Shown here in pieces: positions 1 to 7,388 of a DNA stretch of 41,638 nucleotides (positions within the stretch are counted from its first letter, which is position 1; the number at the start of each line of letters is the position of its first letter). Origin of the DNA: WARW01 sp964582365 (GTDB taxonomy: Bacteria > Patescibacteriota > Microgenomatia > UBA12405); contig CAZOQV010000006.1 of the NCBI GenBank assembly GCA_964582365.1, positions 1 to 41,638 of the forward strand. Direction: 5' to 3'. The notes under the pieces were generated by a model. It had not been told where the DNA came from. It saw only the letters and a program-made list of their open reading frames with translations, and did no database searches. The position numbers and the translations under genes are program-made.

Positions 1-25
1 TTCGAGCTAAATAGAACAGACAAAG

Positions 26-45
26 GTTCTGATTTGTTCCAGAAC
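26..45 (+). promoter_or_regulatory. Small inverted repeat ahead of the first gene
   Basis: GTTCTG (26-31) and CAGAAC (40-45) can form a 6-bp hairpin with an 8-base loop, 34 bases before the ATG at 80. An upstream AGAAC at 13-17 could compete for pairing with GTTCT at 26-30. No T-run follows. The function is unknown; it could be an operator, an mRNA 5' structure, or chance. Confidence 0.25.
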
Positions 46-79
46 GGGGAGCAAAATTAAAAATGTGTTACACTTTTCT

Positions 80-301
80 ATGAGTAATATTGTTCCATTG
101 TATGGAACTTTTGAAAATCCGCCTCCAATAGATCCTTTTACTTCAATATTTCAATTCATTACGTCTTCAACTTTTATTATTGCCAGTTTTGTTTTAGGAT
201 TTATTTTGTTTTTAATATCTAATAAAAAAATTTTTATTTATTTACCTTTAATCATTTTGTTTTTAATTTTTTGTTTAAAAATTATTTTTCCTTTTAGTTA
301 A
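80..301 (+). CDS. Small two-helix membrane protein (paralog 1)
   Basis: This 73-residue protein has a short polar N-terminus with a Pro-rich FENPPP stretch. Two hydrophobic helices follow (about residues 31-48 and 53-70), separated by a basic SNKK turn. A GTG at 65 in the same frame would add five residues; the ATG at 80 is preferred because the mature part then lines up with the next gene. It is a tandem paralog of the 307-534 gene: both have an acidic/Pro N-terminus, a first helix, a (S/T)(N/K)KKIFI turn and a PLII second helix. A radical SAM gene follows directly. I do not recognise a named family. It could be a membrane partner or substrate of that enzyme. Confidence 0.6.
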   Translation: MSNIVPLYGTFENPPPIDPFTSIFQFITSSTFIIASFVLGFILFLISNKKIFIYLPLIILFLIFCLKIIFPFS

Positions 302-306
302 AAATT

Positions 307-534
307 ATGGCAATGCAACTATTGTACGGACCAGGTTTTGCTCCAGAACCAGAACCATTTTACGTTCCAATTCTTCGATTTTTAGCATCTCCATTCTTAG
401 TTATTATTAGTTTTGTTGTTGGTTCATTGTTATTTTTATTAACTAAGAAAAAAATATTTATTGTTTTGCCATTAATAATTTTTTTATTGTATTTTATTTC
501 TAAACTAATATTGGATGTTTTTTTCATTTTTTAA
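307..534 (+). CDS. Small two-helix membrane protein (paralog 2)
   Basis: This 75-residue protein is built like its upstream neighbour: a Pro/Glu-rich N-terminus (PGFAPEPEPF), one helix around residues 25-44, a TKKKIFI turn and a second helix to the end. The gene starts five bases after the previous stop, and its own stop touches the ATG of the radical SAM gene. The three genes therefore almost certainly form one operon. No Shine-Dalgarno site is visible. The family is unknown. The duplicated arrangement next to a radical SAM/SPASM enzyme could suggest precursor peptides, but the two-helix membrane layout and lack of a Cys-rich or Gly-rich core argue for membrane proteins. Confidence 0.6.
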   Translation: MAMQLLYGPGFAPEPEPFYVPILRFLASPFLVIISFVVGSLLFLLTKKKIFIVLPLIIFLLYFISKLILDVFFIF

Positions 535-1623
535 ATGTCTCTTTTTTCTAAAATACTTCTTTTAGGTAAACTTAAATTAAATTCATTACAACTTAATTAT
601 CTTCGAAAAAAACACCCTCTCAACTATTTATTTTGGGAAGCCACATTAAATTGCAATTTTAATTGTCGTCATTGCGGATCAAGAGCTAGTCGTCAAAATC
701 ACTTCAATGATGAATTGACTACCGAAGAAATTAAATCGGTTTTTAAATCAATTTCTCTAAAAACTAATCCCCAAAAAATTATGTTGGCAATCACAGGCGG
801 AGAACCATTACTTCGCAAGGATTTATTTGATGTTATGGATTATGCCAATAAACTTGGTTTTAATTGGGGCATGGTAACTAATGGATATCTAATTAGTCCA
901 AAAATTGTTGAACAAATGAAAAAGTCCGGTATGTCAACAATTGTTGTTTCTATTGATGGAATTGGCAAAAAACATGATGAATTTCGTCAAACCCCAGGTT
1001 CTTATGAAAAAGCTATTAACGCCGTTAAATTATTAGTAAAATTTGGTTTCGTTAAAAATGTTCAAATTACTACTGTTATAAACCAAAACAATATAAATGA
1101 TTTAGAAGAAATGTATCAAGAATTTTCTAAATTACATCTTCATTCATGGAGAATTGTTAATATGGATCCAATTGGTCGAGCTCAAGACAATAAAAAATTA
1201 CTTTTAAAACCAACCGAATTTAAAAAAATGGTTAGTTTTATTAAAGAAAAACGTCCAATTTCCAAAATGGATATTACTTATAGTTGTTCTGGTTTTCTTG
1301 GTCCTAAATATGAAGGAAAGGTTCGTAATTGGTTGTTTAATTGTTTAACTGGTATTACTACCGCCAGTATTCTCCATAATGGAGATATTTTTGTTTGTCC
1401 AAATGTTAGTAGAATGCCAGAATTAATCCAAGGTAATATTCGTAAGAATGATTTTTATTATACTTGGCAAAATAAATTCAAAATATTTCGCCAAAAAAAT
1501 CGTACTTCTTGTTCTAATTGTAAAAAATGTTCCGAATGGGAAAATTGCTATGGTGGTCCTTTTCATCTTTGGGATTTTGATAAAAACCAGCCAAAAATTT
1601 GCCATCTTAAATATTTAAAATAG
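535..1623 (+). CDS. Radical SAM/SPASM-type protein
   Basis: This is a 362-residue radical SAM enzyme. The SAM-binding [4Fe-4S] motif is C40-x3-C44-x2-C47, and the GGEPL motif lies at about residue 88. The C-terminal part carries a SPASM-like set of cysteines (CLTG, FVCPN, then CSNCKKC and ENCYGG), which should hold extra iron-sulfur clusters. SPASM proteins usually modify peptides or proteins, or act in cofactor synthesis; the substrate here cannot be read from sequence. The ATG directly abuts the stop of a small membrane-protein gene, so it is translated from that operon. No RRE domain or obvious RiPP exporter is adjacent. Confidence 0.85.
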   Translation: MSLFSKILLLGKLKLNSLQLNYLRKKHPLNYLFWEATLNCNFNCRHCGSRASRQNHFNDELTTEEIKSVFKSISLKTNPQKIMLAITGGEPLLRKDLFDVMDYANKLGFNWGMVTNGYLISPKIVEQMKKSGMSTIVVSIDGIGKKHDEFRQTPGSYEKAINAVKLLVKFGFVKNVQITTVINQNNINDLEEMYQEFSKLHLHSWRIVNMDPIGRAQDNKKLLLKPTEFKKMVSFIKEKRPISKMDITYSCSGFLGPKYEGKVRNWLFNCLTGITTASILHNGDIFVCPNVSRMPELIQGNIRKNDFYYTWQNKFKIFRQKNRTSCSNCKKCSEWENCYGGPFHLWDFDKNQPKICHLKYLK

Positions 1624-1648
1624 TTCTAAATCTGTTCCACTTCTCGAG

Positions 1649-1870
1649 CTAATAAAAAATTTCAAATACCTTGTTTTTTGATTTTTCTCCTTTAATCAAA
1701 ATTATTTCCGATTTTTTAACTTTCAAAAATTTAGCTAGTGATTCAATAACAGCTTTATTAGCTTTTCCTTCCAACGGTGGCGCATTTACATAGACATGAA
1801 TCATTTCAGTTAAATCTTTTTCTACTCGTGGATTCTTTGAATTTGGATGAACCACCACTTCTATTTTCAT
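1649..1870 (-). CDS. DUF167 / YggU family protein
   Basis: This 73-residue protein matches the DUF167 (YggU) family: an IEVVVHPNSK start, the conserved core VYVNAPPLEGKANKAVIE, and a final K-G-x-K-S-x-x-K stretch. Family members are small, widespread proteins of unsettled function. It is encoded opposite to its neighbours. A TATAAT box ends five bases before the ATG, so the mRNA is predicted to be leaderless. Confidence 0.88.
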   Translation of the reverse strand: MKIEVVVHPNSKNPRVEKDLTEMIHVYVNAPPLEGKANKAVIESLAKFLKVKKSEIILIKGEKSKNKVFEIFY

Positions 1871-1875
1871 AATTC

Positions 1876-1881
1876 ATTATA
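1876..1881 (-). promoter_or_regulatory. -10 box, predicted leaderless start of the DUF167 gene
   Basis: Read on the minus strand, a perfect TATAAT is followed by five bases (gaatt) and then the ATG. That leaves no room for a leader or ribosome-binding site. Confidence 0.6.
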
Positions 1882-1956
1882 TCTTTATTTATTAGTTTCA
1901 AATCCATTATTTAGTCGTCTGTAGTTTTGATAAAGGTGGCCACTCATCGAGCATGT

Positions 1957-1962
1957 TATCCT
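1957..1962 (+). promoter_or_regulatory. Extended -10 box of the SNase gene
   Basis: TGT-TATCCT (TG at 1954-1955) is followed by six bases and the ATG at 1969. This supports the internal ATG over the in-frame TTG at 1927 and predicts a leaderless mRNA. Confidence 0.5.
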
Positions 1963-1968
1963 TTTTTA

Positions 1969-2616
1969 ATGTCTCGTGTCATTTTAATTATTTCTCTAAT
2001 TATTAATGTCATTTTAGGTTTTTTATTTCTTCGCCCTCGTCCAGTTACTCAAAATCTCTATCAAGTCGACCGCGTTATCGATGGCGACACTTTTGTTTTA
2101 ACCAATAAACAAGAAATTCGTCTTATGAGTGTCAATGCTCCGGAAGTCGGTCTTTGTGGCAGTCAAGAAGCCACCGATAAATTAAAAAGCCTAATTGAAG
2201 GCAAAAAAGTCAGACTAGAAGGGGATATAAACGATCATTTCGGCCGACTTTTAGCTCTGGTTTATATTGATGATCAATTAATTAACAAAGAAATGATTCT
2301 CTCTGGCTGGGCCCGTTTTACCTCAACCGCCTCACCAGAATCAGAAAATTTAAAATCAGCTTTTCAGAAAATAAAAACCGAAAAATTGGGTGTTTTTAGT
2401 CCCCAGTGTTATCAAAGCACTAATCCCCAAAATCCAAAATGTAACATCAAAGGAAATGTCCGCGAAGGCAAAAAAACATATTTTTTCCCGGGTTGTGGCA
2501 ATTACAGTAACGTCGCCATCGAGCTAGACCAAGGTGATCAATGGTTCTGTTCCGAATCCGACGCCGTCTCCGCCGGCTTTGTAAAAAGCGCCAATTGTTA
2601 TGCCAAAGTGTATTAA
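1969..2616 (+). CDS. Secreted/anchored SNase-like nuclease with C-terminal Cys-rich domain
   Basis: This 215-residue protein is a staphylococcal-nuclease-like (thermonuclease) enzyme. An N-terminal membrane helix is followed by the SNase fold: VIDGDTFVL, EIRLMSVNAPE (family catalytic Arg and Glu) and DHFGRLLALVYI (second catalytic Arg). These are consistent with an active Ca-dependent phosphodiesterase acting outside the membrane. The last ~55 residues (CNIKGNV, YFFPGCGNY, QWFCSESDAVSAGF) match the small Cys-containing 'sunset' domain often found after SNase domains. An in-frame TTG at 1927 would add 14 residues that look non-coding. The protein may degrade external nucleic acids for salvage; that role is inferred. 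Confidence 0.88.
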   Translation: MSRVILIISLIINVILGFLFLRPRPVTQNLYQVDRVIDGDTFVLTNKQEIRLMSVNAPEVGLCGSQEATDKLKSLIEGKKVRLEGDINDHFGRLLALVYIDDQLINKEMILSGWARFTSTASPESENLKSAFQKIKTEKLGVFSPQCYQSTNPQNPKCNIKGNVREGKKTYFFPGCGNYSNVAIELDQGDQWFCSESDAVSAGFVKSANCYAKVY

Positions 2617-2624
2617 AACAGAGG

Positions 2625-2630
2625 TATAAT
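2625..2630 (+). promoter_or_regulatory. -10 box of the MazG-like gene
   Basis: A perfect TATAAT ends eight bases before the ATG at 2639. No Shine-Dalgarno site lies between, so the mRNA is probably leaderless or nearly so. Confidence 0.5.
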
Positions 2631-2638
2631 AATTTATT

Positions 2639-2956
2639 ATGCCAAATATAGAAAATCTTACCAAAAGAATCATTGATTTTAGGGATGCGCGAGACTGGAA
2701 ACAATTTCACAACCCAAAAGATGTAGCGATTTCGCTGTCTTTGGAAGCGGCGGAAGTTCTTGAACATTTCCAATGGAAAAATGGAGAAGAACTTGAAGAA
2801 TATTCTAAAACCCACAAAGAGCATATCGGGGAGGAATTAGCCGATGTTTTATATTTAGTACTTTTAATGAGTAATGATTTAGGAATAGATATTGCTAAGG
2901 CGGTTGAGAAAAAGATGGACAAAGCCGAAAAAAAAGTTAAAAAGATTTTAGTTTAA
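2639..2956 (+). CDS. MazG-like nucleotide pyrophosphohydrolase
   Basis: This 105-residue all-alpha protein belongs to the MazG-like / dCTP pyrophosphatase (RS21-C6) group. The metal-binding motifs are visible: SLEAAEVLEHF (E-x2-E type) and EELADVLYL (E-E-x2-D type). The C-terminus is a charged helix. Such enzymes hydrolyse dNTPs to dNMP and pyrophosphate and keep damaged or excess nucleotides low. The length is normal for the single-domain family. A DUF3096 gene follows after ten bases and is probably cotranscribed. Confidence 0.88.
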   Translation: MPNIENLTKRIIDFRDARDWKQFHNPKDVAISLSLEAAEVLEHFQWKNGEELEEYSKTHKEHIGEELADVLYLVLLMSNDLGIDIAKAVEKKMDKAEKKVKKILV

Positions 2957-2966
2957 ACCAAAAAAT

Positions 2967-3110
2967 ATGAACATATCTCTAACAAATTTAACTCCCTTAG
3001 CCTCTGTAGTTTTTGGAATATTAATTCTTTTATTTCCCAAAATATTAAATTATTTAATCGCTGCCTATCTTATCATCATCGGACTTTTAGGGATGGGAAT
3101 ACTTAAATAA
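2967..3110 (+). CDS. DUF3096 family small membrane protein
   Basis: This is a 47-residue protein (M-N-I-S-L-T-N-L to the end GMGILK). It has the DUF3096 pattern: a first helix with GILILLFPKILNYL and a second helix with AYLIIIGLLGMG. Family members are tiny two-helix membrane proteins of unknown function. The gene follows the MazG-like gene by ten bases. A second family member is encoded on the minus strand at 33434-33574. Confidence 0.75.
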   Translation: MNISLTNLTPLASVVFGILILLFPKILNYLIAAYLIIIGLLGMGILK

Positions 3111-3118
3111 TAATCAAA

Positions 3119-3667
3119 ATGGATTTTAAAATTGGAAATATCTATAAAGCCATAGGACTTAGATCGGAAAAAATATTCAAACCGTTGATAAAAGATAATC
3201 TTCAAACTCAAAAAGAGACTCAAATCATAGATCAACAAAAAATATTAGACAAAGGTTTAGTAGCTGGATTGGTTAAAAAATCTAATCGAATATTAGTCAG
3301 TATTTCTACTCATCGTTTTCCCTTTGATTTTTTTCCAGATGTTCTTAATCTTGAAGAAGGCCGAGTTAATGTTATCATTCGTGATTTTTTCTTTTCCTCT
3401 CAAGTCCACAGCGTCGATATAAAAAACATTTCCAATATATTTATTAATCTGACTCCATTTTTTGCTCAGTTAGTAATTGTTTCTAAAACTTTTGCTAAAA
3501 ATCAAATAAAAATAAGAAATTTATGGAAAGAAGAGGCTATTTTTGTCAGAAGATTAATCGAAGGACTAAGAGTTTTTGAAGATAATCAAATTGACACCTC
3601 AAAATATTCTAAAGAAGAATTAATTATTAAACTTCAAGAATTAAGTAAAACAGAAATAGTCATCTAA
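3119..3667 (+). CDS. Hypothetical protein, possible PH-like fold
   Basis: This 182-residue protein has no signal peptide. A variable N-terminal helix region (to about residue 45) is followed by a beta-rich core (NRILVSISTHRFPFDF, GRVNVIIRDFFFSSQ, IKNISNIFINL). The core includes the partly hydrophobic AQLVIVSKTF and an IKIRNLWKEEAIFVRRLIEGLRVF segment. The last 30 residues form a charged helix. The beta-strand pattern followed by a helix resembles bacterial PH-like domains, but this is a structural guess only. It starts eight bases after the DUF3096 stop, so it may close that operon. Confidence 0.6.
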   Translation: MDFKIGNIYKAIGLRSEKIFKPLIKDNLQTQKETQIIDQQKILDKGLVAGLVKKSNRILVSISTHRFPFDFFPDVLNLEEGRVNVIIRDFFFSSQVHSVDIKNISNIFINLTPFFAQLVIVSKTFAKNQIKIRNLWKEEAIFVRRLIEGLRVFEDNQIDTSKYSKEELIIKLQELSKTEIVI

Positions 3668-3696
3668 TAAATTATAAAACCGAAAATTCGATCTAT

Positions 3697-3716
3697 TGTA
3701 AAATATTTTTTTTACA
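3697..3716 (+). promoter_or_regulatory. Inverted-repeat operator overlapping the -10 box of the ars-like operon
   Basis: TGTAAAA (3697-3703) and TTTTACA (3710-3716) form a perfect 7-bp inverted repeat. It overlaps a likely -10 box TACATT (3713-3718), which ends five bases before the ATG at 3724. A repressor bound here would block the promoter, which fits autoregulation by the ArsR-type protein encoded directly downstream. Confidence 0.5.
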
Positions 3717-3723
3717 TTATCAT

Positions 3724-4032
3724 ATGAATATGAGTTCATGCAATTGTTGTTCTTCTGATGATTCAAAATCCAAAAAAATAGGGGATTTGTCATTTTTACT
3801 TAAAATAGTTTCTGATAATAGCCGACTTCAAATTTTATGTATTCTTCAAACAGGAGAACATTGTGTTTGTGAATTAATGGAAGAAACAAAATTATCCCAA
3901 AGTTTAATTTCTCATCATCTTAAAGATTTAAAAGATGCCAATTTGGTTTCCGATCGAAAAGATGGTAAATGGGTTCATTATTCTTTAACCGATGAAGGCA
4001 AACGAATTATTAATTTATTATTTCAAATCTAA
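3724..4032 (+). CDS. ArsR/SmtB-family metal(loid)-responsive repressor
   Basis: This 102-residue winged-helix regulator has the ArsR pattern: NSRLQILCILQTGEHCVCELMEETKLSQSLISHHLKDLKDANLVSDRKDGKWVHYSL. The CVCEL motif in the helix before the recognition helix is the classic As(III)-binding pair of cysteines of the ArsR class. The N-terminus adds CNCC, giving extra thiols that could bind metal. A second ATG at 3730 is a possible start. It is the first gene of an eight-gene operon, and an inverted repeat overlaps its promoter. It is expected to repress the operon until the inducing metalloid binds. Confidence 0.88.
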   Translation: MNMSSCNCCSSDDSKSKKIGDLSFLLKIVSDNSRLQILCILQTGEHCVCELMEETKLSQSLISHHLKDLKDANLVSDRKDGKWVHYSLTDEGKRIINLLFQI

Positions 4033-4034
4033 TT

Positions 4035-4664
4035 ATGGATAAAATTATTATTGAATGGAAACATTTTGATAAAGACGGAGCCACTTGTGATCGCTGTTCT
4101 CAAACCGGCCATAATCTTCACCAAGTCATAAAAGATTTACAAAAAAAATTTGATATTAAATTTATAGAAACGAAATTAACTGAAGACAGAATGTCTGAAT
4201 CAAACCAAATAATTATTAATGGAAAATTAATTGAAGAATTAATCCCTAATACTAAAGTTGGTGAAAATTTTTGTAGTTCTTGTACTGATTTGACTGAAAA
4301 TTCTTCCGATTGTCATTGCCGAACCATTAATCAAGGTGAAACAGTTTTTGAAGACATTCCCACCGACTTAATTAAAACCGCTATTTTAAACATTACAAAT
4401 TCTAAATCAAAATCAAATATGAAAATCCAAGTTTTAGGATCAGGTTGTCCCACCTGTAAAAATCTTTATGAATTAACTCAAACCGCTGTTAAAGAATTAG
4501 GTATTGATGCCGAAGTTGATTATTCAACCGATATTTCCAAAATTATTGAATTAGGAGTTATGGAGTCACCAGTCATGACTATTGATGGCAAAATTGCTCT
4601 TCTTGGTTCTGGTAGTTTGGAAAAAATTAAAGAAATTTTAAAAAAATTAGAAATTAGAAATTAG
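4035..4664 (+). CDS. DUF2703 domain fused to a thioredoxin-like small redox domain
   Basis: The 209 residues hold two units. Residues 1-120 match DUF2703 (IIIEWKHFDKDGATCDRCSQTGHNL, later FCSSCTD and CHC). From M129 a small thioredoxin-fold domain follows (MKIQVLGSGCPTCKNL, with C-P-T-C at about 138-141, and ESPVMTIDGKIALLGSG), like the TM0996/MTH895 redox-active disulfide proteins. These small domains often sit beside ArsP-type permeases. The fusion is unusual because the two parts are normally separate. The gene lies two bases after the regulator stop. The protein is predicted to be cytoplasmic, handling thiols or a bound metalloid for the downstream permease. The ATG at residue 129 could also start a shorter product. 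Confidence 0.8.
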   Translation: MDKIIIEWKHFDKDGATCDRCSQTGHNLHQVIKDLQKKFDIKFIETKLTEDRMSESNQIIINGKLIEELIPNTKVGENFCSSCTDLTENSSDCHCRTINQGETVFEDIPTDLIKTAILNITNSKSKSNMKIQVLGSGCPTCKNLYELTQTAVKELGIDAEVDYSTDISKIIELGVMESPVMTIDGKIALLGSGSLEKIKEILKKLEIRN

Positions 4665-4680
4665 AAATTTTTCCCAATAT

Positions 4681-5661
4681 ATGGACATTTTTTATCCTGT
4701 TCAATTATTAGCCGATACAATCACTGGGGGTTGGCTGAATTTGGCCAAAGAATCTTATTTTGGAAATGCCTTAAATTTCTTTATTTACGACGTTATTAAA
4801 ATTGGAATTCTTTTGGTTTTTATAAATTATTTAATGGCGATTACTCGTTATTATTTTCCAGTTAATAAAGTCAAAAATTTATTAACCAAAAGACGCTGGT
4901 TTGGTCTTGATTATTTATTTGCAGCCCTTTTGGGAGTTGTCACTCCTTTTTGTTCCTGTTCCTCAATTCCCTTATTTATCGGTTTTTTAAGTGTCGGCAT
5001 TCCACTTGGAGTTACCTTTGCTTTTCTAATCGCTTCGCCGTTGGTTAACGAGGCTTCTTTGATTTTATTTCCAGCTCTTTTTGGTTGGCAAACTACCATT
5101 ATTTATAATGTCGCTGGCATTATTGTGGCCGTCATCGGTGGCATTATTATTCAAAAGTTACATTTAGAAAAATATGTTAATCAAAATTTATTGAAATATA
5201 AATCTCGTGCCGATGTCGAAGCTGAAAATGGGGGAGAAAAAATAAAAATAAAAAAACTTTTAGGATATTGGTGGACTGATGGTTTCAAAATTACTAAAAG
5301 TATTTTTCCTTATGTTCTTTTAGGTGTCGGTATTGGTGCTATTATTCATGGCTTTGTACCAGCCTCTTTAATTGAAAAATATCTTTCCATCAAAGCCTGG
5401 TATGTTATCCCCATTGCCACCCTTTTAGGTGTTCCGCTTTACGCCAATTCGGTTTCAGTTTTGCCAATAATCGAGGCTTTTGTTAATAAAGGAATTCCCA
5501 TTGGAACTGCTTTATCTTTTATGACTGCCACCGTAGCCTTGTCTTTACCACAGGCTTTAATTCTTAAAAAAGCCATGAAGTGGCAATTACTACTCATTTT
5601 TTTTGGCATTACCAGTCTTGGAATTATGTTAATTGGTTATCTTTTTAATTATTTACAATAA
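4681..5661 (+). CDS. ArsP-like permease (DUF318 family)
   Basis: This 326-residue polytopic protein belongs to the ArsP_1/DUF318 permease family. The diagnostic TPFCSCSSIPLFIGF motif lies at about residues 87-101, and the second half repeats it as a degenerate copy (GVPLYANSVSVLPIIEAFVNKGIP). A conserved SPLVNEASLI segment follows the first motif. Characterised members export trivalent organoarsenicals; others are unassigned permeases next to small thioredoxin-like proteins, as here. The stop overlaps the next ATG by one base (TAATG), so the two are translationally coupled. The actual substrate is not proven. Confidence 0.85.
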   Translation: MDIFYPVQLLADTITGGWLNLAKESYFGNALNFFIYDVIKIGILLVFINYLMAITRYYFPVNKVKNLLTKRRWFGLDYLFAALLGVVTPFCSCSSIPLFIGFLSVGIPLGVTFAFLIASPLVNEASLILFPALFGWQTTIIYNVAGIIVAVIGGIIIQKLHLEKYVNQNLLKYKSRADVEAENGGEKIKIKKLLGYWWTDGFKITKSIFPYVLLGVGIGAIIHGFVPASLIEKYLSIKAWYVIPIATLLGVPLYANSVSVLPIIEAFVNKGIPIGTALSFMTATVALSLPQALILKKAMKWQLLLIFFGITSLGIMLIGYLFNYLQ

Positions 5662-6146
5662 TGAAACAACTTTTAATCATATTTTTATTTGTCTTAGTTT
5701 TTATTTTTTCAATTTCTGCTCTTGTTCTTTTTGAACCATTTAAGGCCAAAGAAAAAGTAATTTCTAATGACCAAAAGCCAATTCCAACTCAAACAATAAA
5801 TACCACTTTACCCTCTGGTTCTGAAAAAATTGAGGTCTTTTCTTTTCACTCAACTCAAAGATGTATTTCTTGTATTTATATTGGTCAATATACTCAAGAA
5901 GTTATCACTCAAAAATTTGCCTCTGAAGTTTCTTCCGGAAAAATAATTTTTAAAGAAATAAACATCGATTTATCAGAAAATAAACAGCTAGCCAAAGATT
6001 ATCAAGTAACTGGTTCTTCTCTTTATATTACAGTCACCAAAGATGGTCAAACTTTCAAAGAAGAAGACACTGATGTTTGGCGATATGTTCCTCAAGAGAC
6101 CAAATTTAAAAGTTATTTAGAAAGCAAAATTAAAAAATTATTATAA
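5661..6146 (+). CDS. ArsF-like membrane-anchored thioredoxin-fold protein
   Basis: This 161-residue protein has an N-terminal membrane helix (residues 1-25) and an external thioredoxin-like domain with R-C-I-S-C-I (CxxC). The core pattern is VFSFHSTQRCISCIYIGQYT, IIFKEINIDLSENKQLAKDYQVTGSSLYI and DVWRYVPQETKFKSYL. It resembles the family annotated as the nitrophenyl compound nitroreductase subunit ArsF, found in Bacteroides-type ars operons with ArsG. The residue after VTG is Ser where thioredoxins have cis-Pro. It probably reduces, or hands on, a substrate outside the membrane together with the next gene product, three bases downstream. Confidence 0.7.
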   Translation: MKQLLIIFLFVLVFIFSISALVLFEPFKAKEKVISNDQKPIPTQTINTTLPSGSEKIEVFSFHSTQRCISCIYIGQYTQEVITQKFASEVSSGKIIFKEINIDLSENKQLAKDYQVTGSSLYITVTKDGQTFKEEDTDVWRYVPQETKFKSYLESKIKKLL

Positions 6147-6149
6147 CCT

Positions 6150-7388
6150 ATGGAATGGCTAAATTATTTAATTGATACTTACAACATTCCGCTTTTATCA
6201 GCTTTTTTAATTGGCATAATGACTTCCATTAGTCCTTGTCCATTGGCCACCAATATCACCGCCATCGCTTTTATTTCTAAAGATATAAAAACAGTCAAAA
6301 ATACTTTATTAAACGGACTTTTCTACACTTTAGGTCGAGGAATTAGTTACACTTTATTGGCCACTCTCATCTATTTTGGTCTGTCATCTTTTTCCATTTC
6401 TTCCGTTTTTCAAGGTTGGGGAAATAAATTTCTTGGTCCATTTTTAATTTTAATTGGTCTAATCATGGCCGATATTATTAAAATTAATTTTAAAACCAAT
6501 AATTCAAAAATTGAAAATATAAAATTATGGTTAGCTAAAAAAGGTTATCTTGGCTCACTATTATTAGGTATGATTTTTGCTTTGGCCTTTTGTCCCTACA
6601 GTGGAGTTTTATTTTTTGGAGTTTTAATTCCTATGGTTTTAAAATCTAGTGAAAGTCTTTTATTACCACCACTTTTTGCCCTAGGAACTGGTTTACCAGT
6701 TATCATTTTTTCTTTTATTATTGCTTTTAGTTTTAATAAACTTAGTCTAATTTTTACCAAAGTTTCTCAAGTGGAAAAAATAATTCGAAAAATTATTGCT
6801 GCAATTTTTATTATTATTGGAATTTATTATTTACAATATTTATTTCAATTTATTTTTAATCACTATAAACAAAAAAAAGTCACCATTGCTGTTTGTCCCA
6901 CTTGTTTTGAATATACCCAAAAATTAGATCAAAAAAAATATACAGTAATCAAAACAAAATCCACTTCAGAAAGTCTACAACTTTTTAAAAACGGTCAAGT
7001 AGATTATATTTTTGCTGGTAGAACTCTAAAGCCTGACGAACCAAAAATGGATTCTTATATAATAAAAAACGGTTATTCTTTTTTAAGTGATATCGAAAAA
7101 ACAATTAAGACAAAAGATTTAAATAAATACCAAATGTATACCGATTTGGATGATAAACTAATTAGTTCAATTTTAAATTTAGATAATATAAAAAAAGTTG
7201 AAAACATCTATCAATATTTAAACCAAGGAATTGTTGTTACTTCATGGGAAAATACCGATTATTCCAAAGCCCAAATAGTTCATGTGTTTGATGATAATGG
7301 TAATCGACTAACTTTGTCTCGACAGCCAACTCTTTACTGTCCTAATAGTTGTAGCTCTAAATTATTATCAGATATTTCAAATTTATGA
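6150..7388 (+). CDS. ArsG/CcdA-like membrane permease with fused C-terminal solute-binding-like domain
   Basis: This protein has 412 residues. Residues 1-240 form a six-helix CcdA/DsbD/ArsG-type membrane domain with paired cysteines in two matching helices (TSISPCPLATN and LAFCPYSGV). This is the layout that moves reducing power, or in ArsG exports aromatic arsenicals. Residues ~245-412 are extra: VTIAVCPTCFEYTQKL, then DYIFAGRTLKPDEP, and a final LYCPNSCSSKLL. That part looks like a small periplasmic-binding-protein-like domain on the outer face. ArsG-type proteins usually end near residue 230, so the tail is unusual. The stop overlaps the next ATG (ATGA). Confidence 0.75.
   Translation: MEWLNYLIDTYNIPLLSAFLIGIMTSISPCPLATNITAIAFISKDIKTVKNTLLNGLFYTLGRGISYTLLATLIYFGLSSFSISSVFQGWGNKFLGPFLILIGLIMADIIKINFKTNNSKIENIKLWLAKKGYLGSLLLGMIFALAFCPYSGVLFFGVLIPMVLKSSESLLLPPLFALGTGLPVIIFSFIIAFSFNKLSLIFTKVSQVEKIIRKIIAAIFIIIGIYYLQYLFQFIFNHYKQKKVTIAVCPTCFEYTQKLDQKKYTVIKTKSTSESLQLFKNGQVDYIFAGRTLKPDEPKMDSYIIKNGYSFLSDIEKTIKTKDLNKYQMYTDLDDKLISSILNLDNIKKVENIYQYLNQGIVVTSWENTDYSKAQIVHVFDDNGNRLTLSRQPTLYCPNSCSSKLLSDISNL

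Noticed and set aside
307..534. RiPP precursor call for the small proteins before the radical SAM gene
   Set aside because: They have two clear membrane helices and no leader/core pattern, so they are annotated as membrane proteins, with the substrate idea left as a finding.
2447..2922. Two minus-strand open frames opposite the SNase and MazG-like genes
   Set aside because: Both lie within or across well-supported plus-strand genes, and their translations are low-complexity or Arg-rich with no family pattern.
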